Source: Porphyromonadaceae bacterium (lineage in GTDB: Bacteria; Bacteroidota; Bacteroidia; Bacteroidales; Tannerellaceae). Taken from it: a stretch of DNA of 8,970 nt. How positions within the stretch are numbered: position 1 is the stretch's first letter; each line of letters starts with the position of its first letter. The DNA is taken from NCBI GenBank assembly GCA_003517945.1, contig DOZP01000108.1, positions 1 through 8,970 of the forward strand. The letters are read 5' to 3'. The position numbers were made by a program, and so were the translations under genes. Shown here piece by piece: positions 3,852-8,970 of this stretch. Below the pieces are notes generated by a model, which did no database searches, had not been told where the DNA came from, and was given only the letters and a program-made list of their open reading frames with translations.

Positions 3852-6669
3852 TATCATATATTATTTCTATCCGCAGGCTCGTGAATGCGTAGAAGGAATA
3901 GCCAAACATTTTAAAAAGCGTTCCGACGAACGTACGCCATCAGCGACAATCAAACAGATCAGCGGCGTATGGAAAGTGACAGATTTTGGTGATGATGGCC
4001 GGGCAATCTCACCGATCGACATTTGTATGCAGGAAAAGAATCTGAGTTTTACGGAGGCTCTGTTTTTTCTTGCCCGTGAATTCAATGTCGATGATAATGT
4101 TATATCAAAGGATATCAACAAAGCTAAAATTCAGAAACGTCCTGCGACGGAAGATGAAGAAGATGGACATTTCAATTATGAGTTAAACAGCGAATTTACA
4201 AAAACAGAACTGTTGGAGTTAGGGCCAAAGGTGCGCCAGTCTGATTGCGACATATTGAATTGGAATTCTGTCAAATGGTATTCCATAACTAAAAAAGGCG
4301 AAACAACCATTATAACTGCTACGGAGACGTATCCAATCTTCATGCGTAAATGTCAATATTACGAACCGGACGGAAAAACGCTCAATCACTTTTATAAAGT
4401 CTATCAGCCCCTGAGTCCGGATAAAGGATTCCGTTTTTTTTATAAAGGTGAGAAGCCACAGAAATACGTGAATGGTCTATTTGAATTGAAAGCGTTTTAT
4501 GAGAAGTATAATGAGCAACTGGAAAAAGAGTGGGAATTATCCGATAAAAGAAAAGATGGAGACGTTTTTAAGGCTAAAAAAATAGAAGAAGCATTCTTCT
4601 GCTCAGGCGAACGAGATGCACTATGTATTCATGCTCTAAATTATTCTCCGTTATGGTTCAATTCAGAGACCTATAACCTGTCGGAAAGCGAGTACATCGA
4701 AATAACGAAATATGTCGATCGGTTATATAATATACCGGATGTAGATTCAACCGGGATCCGGCGCGGCATTGAACTGGCGTCAAAGTTTATTGATATTTAT
4801 ACAGTCTGGCTTCCGGAACGTCTTAAAACATACAAGGATCGGCGCGGAAATCCACGTAAAGATCTTCGGGATTTCTGTGAAGTGTGGCCGGAAAAGAAAC
4901 GGTTCAGGGATTTATTGAACATGGCTATGCCATTTAGATTCTGGGAATACAAGAAGAATGAAAAAGGTCAGCGGCGCTTAGATCTTGTTACTGATTACGC
5001 GATGCACTTTCTTCGCTGTAATGGTTTCCATAGCTTGGAAGATAAGAATGCCAAATCCGGGAAGATGTTTGTCCGTATCGAAAGCAACATTGTCCGTGAG
5101 ATAAAAAGTAAAGACATCCGGGCATACTTCCGTAAATTTGTGCGCGACAGATATATGCCGATTGATATTCGTGACCTTGTAAATAATACAACTAAATTAT
5201 CGGAAACATCTCTTGATAACTTGGATGAAGTAGAAGTAGATTTCACAAACTATACTCCCCGGTCTCAGTTCTTTTTCTTTAAAAATGCAATATGGGAAGC
5301 TTCTGCCGAAAAAATAACCGAACATAAACCCGGTACCATAAACCGGTATGTGTGGGAAAGTGAATTAATGGAGCATAACGTTAAACGATTAGAGCCAGCA
5401 TTTGAAATAAAAAAAGTACACAACAAAGACGGAGTGCTTTCCTGGGATATCCAGGTATCCGAAAAGCATAACAGTAATTTTTTCCGGTACCTGATCAACA
5501 CAAGCCGTATGTTCTGGCGTAAAGAACTTGAAAACCCTCGTCTCTCCCCCGAAGAACTCGAAGAATACCGTAAAAAGTATAAGTTTGTAATCGATGGTCC
5601 GGAACTCTCTGATATAGAAATAGCCGAACAAAAACATCATCTTGTAAATAAAATATTCTGTCTTGGATACCTAATGCACCGGTATAAAGCTGAAAACAGA
5701 TCTTGGTGCATCTATGCAATGGACAATAAAGAAGGAAGCATTGAAGAAAGCAATGGTGGTACTGGGAAATCATTTTGCTTTAAAACGCCACGCTTGTTTA
5801 TGCAGTCTGTCACCCTTTCCGGCCGTAACCCGAAGATGACTGAAAACAAACATATCTTCGAAAATGTAACTGAGCATACGAAATATATTCTTGTGGATGA
5901 TGCCGACGCGTACACGCCGTTCAGTTTTTTCTTCGATATAGTCACCGGCGATCTGACCGTCAACCCGAAGAATACGAAATCATATACGATCCCATTCGAA
6001 CGGTCTCCAAAATTCTGTATTACCAGTAATTTCGTGTTGCGGAACATTGACCCGTCTACATCGCGCCGTATCCTGTATGCTGTATTTTCTGACTATTATC
6101 ATGAAAAAACGGATGATAACGGATATAAAGAAACCCGGACTATATATGATGACTTTCAAAAGAATCTGTTTCGGGAAGGATATACAGAATATGAGTGGAA
6201 TGCAGACATTAACTTCCTGGTTGAATGTTGTCAGTTTTATTTATCTGTAATCAAAGATGATATCAAACTACAGCCTCCGATGGCGAATGTTATCAGTCGC
6301 AATCTACGCGGAATAATGGGAGAGGGCTTTCTTGATTGGGCTCAGGTTTATTTCAACGAACAATCCGGGAACTGCAACAAATTACTTCCACGTCAGGAGG
6401 TATTCGATGATTTCAAAACGGTATCCGGCCTGTCAAAATGGACTCCACATAAATTTACAAAAGCTCTGAAGGCATATTGTGACTACGATCGAAACATCAT
6501 GACCCTTAATCCTGAAGAATTCCGGGGCACTGACGGTCGTATTATCAAACAATATAATGGCAAAGCGACAGAAATGTTTTATGTGCAGACAAATAATGAA
6601 TTAAACATAGAACTTGAATATAACGAACCTGGAGAAATGAGTGAAATACATACTAATATACCTTATTGA
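3805..6669 (+). CDS. Primase-helicase: degenerate CHC2-like domain, TOPRIM, SF3-type helicase
   Basis: A 954-aa replication protein expected to prime and unwind phage DNA. Residues 6-93 are a CHC2-like fold without its zinc ligands: DERTPS at 41-46 and DFGD at 60-63 mark the loops, but C, H, C and C are replaced by K37, S40, D60 and D63 in my hand alignment. TOPRIM motifs follow: GERDAL with E269, then PDVDSTG with D312 and D314, then KDLRDF at 352-357. The helicase part has a Walker A SNGGTGKS (649-656), where the first Gly is Ser; a Walker B YILVDDAD (694-701); a motif C CITSN (738-742) and Arg finger candidates R754 and R755. This order resembles phage SF3 (D5/DUF5906-like) primase-helicases. 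The start at 3805 overlaps the previous gene by 47 bp but is supported by the paralogue at 1402, whose DLYKK lies at the same distance from its ATG. Confidence 0.88.
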   Translation: MVTTEDLYKKTNNGLDIIYYFYPQARECVEGIAKHFKKRSDERTPSATIKQISGVWKVTDFGDDGRAISPIDICMQEKNLSFTEALFFLAREFNVDDNVISKDINKAKIQKRPATEDEEDGHFNYELNSEFTKTELLELGPKVRQSDCDILNWNSVKWYSITKKGETTIITATETYPIFMRKCQYYEPDGKTLNHFYKVYQPLSPDKGFRFFYKGEKPQKYVNGLFELKAFYEKYNEQLEKEWELSDKRKDGDVFKAKKIEEAFFCSGERDALCIHALNYSPLWFNSETYNLSESEYIEITKYVDRLYNIPDVDSTGIRRGIELASKFIDIYTVWLPERLKTYKDRRGNPRKDLRDFCEVWPEKKRFRDLLNMAMPFRFWEYKKNEKGQRRLDLVTDYAMHFLRCNGFHSLEDKNAKSGKMFVRIESNIVREIKSKDIRAYFRKFVRDRYMPIDIRDLVNNTTKLSETSLDNLDEVEVDFTNYTPRSQFFFFKNAIWEASAEKITEHKPGTINRYVWESELMEHNVKRLEPAFEIKKVHNKDGVLSWDIQVSEKHNSNFFRYLINTSRMFWRKELENPRLSPEELEEYRKKYKFVIDGPELSDIEIAEQKHHLVNKIFCLGYLMHRYKAENRSWCIYAMDNKEGSIEESNGGTGKSFCFKTPRLFMQSVTLSGRNPKMTENKHIFENVTEHTKYILVDDADAYTPFSFFFDIVTGDLTVNPKNTKSYTIPFERSPKFCITSNFVLRNIDPSTSRRILYAVFSDYYHEKTDDNGYKETRTIYDDFQKNLFREGYTEYEWNADINFLVECCQFYLSVIKDDIKLQPPMANVISRNLRGIMGEGFLDWAQVYFNEQSGNCNKLLPRQEVFDDFKTVSGLSKWTPHKFTKALKAYCDYDRNIMTLNPEEFRGTDGRIIKQYNGKATEMFYVQTNNELNIELEYNEPGEMSEIHTNIPY

Positions 6670-6670
6670 T

Positions 6671-8776
6671 ATGGAATTGTCAGCTAAAATTAAAGAAGTA
6701 TATACCGACGGCATCATGTTCATTTACGTTGATCTGTTTTGTGGCGCCGGCGGAACATCTACCGGAGTAGAGAGTGCCAGGATCAGGAACTTGAAGATCG
6801 CAAAAGTGATTGCCTGTGTCAATCATGACAAAAATGCGATTGCCAGCCATGCGGCCAATCATCCTGAAGCAAAACACTACACGGAAGATATCCGGACACT
6901 TGACCTGACAGATCTGGTTGCACATGTAGCATTAATGCGCCAATTATATAAAAATGCAAAAGTCGTATTGTGGATATCGGCCGAATGCACATCGCACAGT
7001 AACGCCAAAGGAGGTACATCCCGCGACGCTGACAGCCGCTCCCTGCCGGAAGAAATGTACAGGTATATCCTGGCAATAAATCCGGATATCATACAGGTTG
7101 AGAATGTCAAAGAATTTTTGGATTGGGGGCCGCTTATCATCAAAGTCGTACGGGATAAAAAAACGAAAGAAGAACTTTATTGTCCGCTTGATATCAAACG
7201 GGAAAAGAAAAAGAGAGGCCGGAAGCAGGTTATACATATCCGTCCGACCTGGATTCCGGATCCGAAGTATAAGAAAACATACTATAACCGATGGATAAGT
7301 GAGATTAAAGGTTATGGATATCACTATGACTACCGTGTTCTTGATGCTGCGAACTATGGCGCCTATACAAGCCGCAAAAGATACTTCGGCATATTCGCAC
7401 GCGACGAAAAATATATAGTATTCCCCAAACCGACACATTCCAAAGAAGGAAAGACACTACCCAAATGGAAAGCAGTAAAAGAAGTGTTAGACTTTTCCGA
7501 AGTAGGGGTGTCAATATTCGGCAGAAAGAAAAACCTTTCTGAAAATACCCTCAAGCGGATTTACTCCGGATTAATAAAATTTGTAGCCGGCGGACAGGAA
7601 AAATTCCTTGTAAAATATAACTCAATGAGTCAAAAAGGAAAGTGCGTTCCGCCTTCTGTGGATGATCCATGTCCTACGGTTACGTGTCAGAACCGGTTAG
7701 GTATAGCCAATGTCCGGTTCATACAGCAACGAAATAGCGGAAAGCCCGAATCAAAAATAATCAGTGTGGATCGACCTGCCAGAACCATTACGGCGACCGG
7801 GGGCAATCAGGAACTGGTACAGGCCGAATTCCTGTCAAAATACTACTCCGGTCACCCGGAAAGTAAAAACATAAGTATCGAAGGCCCGGCCCATACCGTC
7901 AAATGTAAGGATAACCATTCACTCATAAGCTGTTCTTTCCTTGCCGCCTATTATGGAAATGGCGATAATGTAAGTAGCGTAAACAAGCCATCCCCAACGA
8001 TCAGGACAAAAGATACATGTCAGTTTGTCAATCCGATGTTTTTATGCTCACACCAGTCTCCTTCATTACTAACCAAGGACCGTCTCTCACCTGTTTGCCC
8101 CCGGTTTATGATGAATAATTACTCCGGAGGCGGCCAGACATCCGACTTGAATAACCCGTCGCCGGCAATTAAAACCAATCCGAACAATAACATCGTGTAT
8201 TGCCGGATGATTGATCAACAGTACGGACAGTCCAAACCGTCAAGTATAGACGTGCCGATCGGCGCGTTAACCAGGAATCCGAAATACAACATTGTTGATG
8301 CGAAATGGATCATGAACAGCAACTTCAATAATGTAGGACATTCGATTGATAACCCTGCGCCGACAATTTGTGCCGGCCGTCGCCATCATTACCTGATGAA
8401 CCCGCAATACCGGTCCGCCGGATCCTGTATAAACAACCCCTGTTTTACACTGATTGCCCGGATGGATAAGAAGCCGCCTCATTTGGTGTCCACAATCGAA
8501 GGAGTTACTGTTATTCTGATCTATGAAAACGATTCGGAGATGACAAAAAAAATCAAAGAATTTATGGCGCTGTACGGCATAGCCGATATCCTTATGCGTA
8601 TGTTATTAATCCCGGAACTTAAATCCATCATGGGATTTCCAAAGAACTATAAACTGATAGGGACACAAACCGAACAAAAAAAGTATATCGGTAACGCAGT
8701 CGAAGTGAACATGGCAAAAGCGATGTGTGTCGCAATTGGTGAAGTAGAACTAAAAGAATTAAATATCGCAGCATGA
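6671..8776 (+). CDS. C5-cytosine DNA methyltransferase with repeat-expanded target-recognition region
   Basis: A 701-aa Dcm-type enzyme that transfers a methyl group from S-adenosylmethionine to cytosine C5. Motifs in order: I, DLFCGAGGTSTG (21-32); IV, AECTSHS (104-110), with catalytic C106 but Glu in place of the usual Pro; VI, ENVKEF (144-149); VIII, TSRKRYFG (233-240); then GFPKNY (655-660) and the motif X-like IGNAVEVN (673-680). Between VIII and the GFP block lie about nine degenerate repeats (312-606), making the protein much longer than the usual 330-450 residues. A basic insert KREKKKRGRK lies at 176-185. ATG 6671 follows the primase-helicase stop by one base. GTG 6641, six bases after GGAG, and ATG 6716, just before motif I, are alternatives. 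The likely role is protection against host restriction. The stop overlaps the next methyltransferase start by 4 bp. Confidence 0.9.
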   Translation: MELSAKIKEVYTDGIMFIYVDLFCGAGGTSTGVESARIRNLKIAKVIACVNHDKNAIASHAANHPEAKHYTEDIRTLDLTDLVAHVALMRQLYKNAKVVLWISAECTSHSNAKGGTSRDADSRSLPEEMYRYILAINPDIIQVENVKEFLDWGPLIIKVVRDKKTKEELYCPLDIKREKKKRGRKQVIHIRPTWIPDPKYKKTYYNRWISEIKGYGYHYDYRVLDAANYGAYTSRKRYFGIFARDEKYIVFPKPTHSKEGKTLPKWKAVKEVLDFSEVGVSIFGRKKNLSENTLKRIYSGLIKFVAGGQEKFLVKYNSMSQKGKCVPPSVDDPCPTVTCQNRLGIANVRFIQQRNSGKPESKIISVDRPARTITATGGNQELVQAEFLSKYYSGHPESKNISIEGPAHTVKCKDNHSLISCSFLAAYYGNGDNVSSVNKPSPTIRTKDTCQFVNPMFLCSHQSPSLLTKDRLSPVCPRFMMNNYSGGGQTSDLNNPSPAIKTNPNNNIVYCRMIDQQYGQSKPSSIDVPIGALTRNPKYNIVDAKWIMNSNFNNVGHSIDNPAPTICAGRRHHYLMNPQYRSAGSCINNPCFTLIARMDKKPPHLVSTIEGVTVILIYENDSEMTKKIKEFMALYGIADILMRMLLIPELKSIMGFPKNYKLIGTQTEQKKYIGNAVEVNMAKAMCVAIGEVELKELNIAA
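7604..8488 (+). repeat. Nine tandem degenerate protein repeats inside the methyltransferase
   Basis: Repeat starts fall at 7604, 7718, 7829, 7937, 8039, 8105, 8207, 8306 and 8408. Each unit opens with an aromatic or Met residue (FL.., FI.., FM.., WI..), runs through a Y-S/G-G-rich turn and a short serine-containing strand, then a xxPxPTI box, and ends in a hydrophobic pair such as LV or IV. Boxes include DDPCPTVT, DRPARTIT, EGPAHTVK, NKPSPTIR, NNPSPAIK and DNPAPTIC. Units are 33-38 residues; the fifth (22) and ninth (27) are truncated or worn. DNA identity between units is low, so this is an old expansion and not a recent slippage. Confidence 0.75.
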
Positions 8777-8970
8777 GGACTCCGATCACATATTATGGAG
8801 GAAAACAACGAATTGCTCCGGAAATCATCTCCATGATGCCGGCACATAAAATCTACGTTGAACCATTTCTCGGCGGCGGTGCGGTATTCTTCCGGAAACC
8901 AAAAACAGGCATAGAAGTCATAAACGATCATGACAACACCCTGATAAACTTCTATTCATGCGTACAAAAT
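8773..8970 (+). CDS. DNA adenine N6-methyltransferase (D12 class), N-terminal part only
   Basis: The first 66 codons of a gene cut by the window end. The start ATG 8773 overlaps the previous stop in an ATGA arrangement. The visible part opens TPITYYGGKQRIAPEIISMM and carries VEPFLGGGAVFF (residues 31-42), the FxGxG AdoMet-binding motif of Dam/DpnM-type D12 enzymes. It continues with VINDHDNTLINFY (48-60), whose acidic residues would grip the cofactor ribose. The catalytic DPPY motif lies beyond the window, so activity and target cannot be judged. It probably adds N6-methyladenine to phage DNA alongside the C5 methyltransferase, from the same transcript. Confidence 0.88.
   Translation, partial: MRTPITYYGGKQRIAPEIISMMPAHKIYVEPFLGGGAVFFRKPKTGIEVINDHDNTLINFYSCVQN

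Noticed and set aside
5712..6047. A 111-codon minus-strand open frame inside the primase-helicase, and similar minus-strand frames at 5265-5773.
   Set aside because: They lie opposite the conserved helicase motifs and have shadow-like composition without start context.
6944..7438. A 164-codon minus-strand open frame inside the methyltransferase.
   Set aside because: It covers motifs IV to VIII on the other strand; the hydrophobic, Phe- and Cys-rich product is typical of an antisense shadow.
7604..8488. Reading the methyltransferase repeats as a recent tandem duplication or sequencing artefact.
   Set aside because: The units differ strongly at both the DNA and protein levels and the frame stays open through all of them.

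Overview
The window looks like the early region of a temperate phage or prophage (or a phage-like integrated element) of a Bacteroidales host such as Bacteroides, Phocaeicola or Parabacteroides. The DNA is AT-rich, ribosome binding sites are weak or absent, and at least two positions match the Bacteroidales -7 promoter element TANNTTTG. The gene content (lysogeny-type repressor, small early genes, a primase-helicase, two DNA methyltransferases) is that of a phage early module. No integrase, structural or lysis gene is present, so integration and host identity are inferences.

Layout. (1) 130-1027, minus strand: a leftward cluster of a frameshifted small gene, a 75-aa helical protein and an XRE-type repressor. 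(2) 1028-1153: a control region with a 13-bp-arm inverted repeat, three TTGCAA sites and a rightward promoter. (3) 1154-3851, plus strand: a tightly packed series of small early genes. These are a putative DNA-binding protein, a free-standing copy of a zinc-less CHC2-like domain, a LuxR-type HTH protein with a membrane segment, a 54-aa ORF, a 67-aa HTH-like protein, a DnaJ-type zinc-binding protein and two unknowns. One small DUF2158-like gene at 2515-2694 runs against the others. (4) 3805-6669: a 954-aa primase-helicase with a degenerate CHC2-like domain, TOPRIM and SF3-type helicase motifs. (5) 6671-8776: a C5-cytosine methyltransferase whose target-recognition region has expanded into about nine tandem degenerate repeats of roughly 35 residues. 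(6) 8773-8970: the first 66 codons of a D12-class N6-adenine methyltransferase, cut by the window end.

How the genes may work together (inference): the repressor binds the TTGCAA sites and holds the rightward promoter silent. On induction the rightward transcript makes small regulators, then the replication enzyme, then two methyltransferases that would modify the replicating DNA and shield it from host restriction. From 3492 onward the genes overlap or abut (4 bp, 47 bp, 1-nt gap, 4 bp), which fits one transcript and translational coupling.

The most unusual items are the repeat-expanded methyltransferase, the duplicated zinc-less CHC2-like domain made both alone and fused to the primase-helicase, and the small membrane-segment LuxR-type HTH protein. 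Two real small genes (2354-2518 plus, 2515-2694 minus) are easily missed because of their size. They meet tail to tail with overlapping stop codons.
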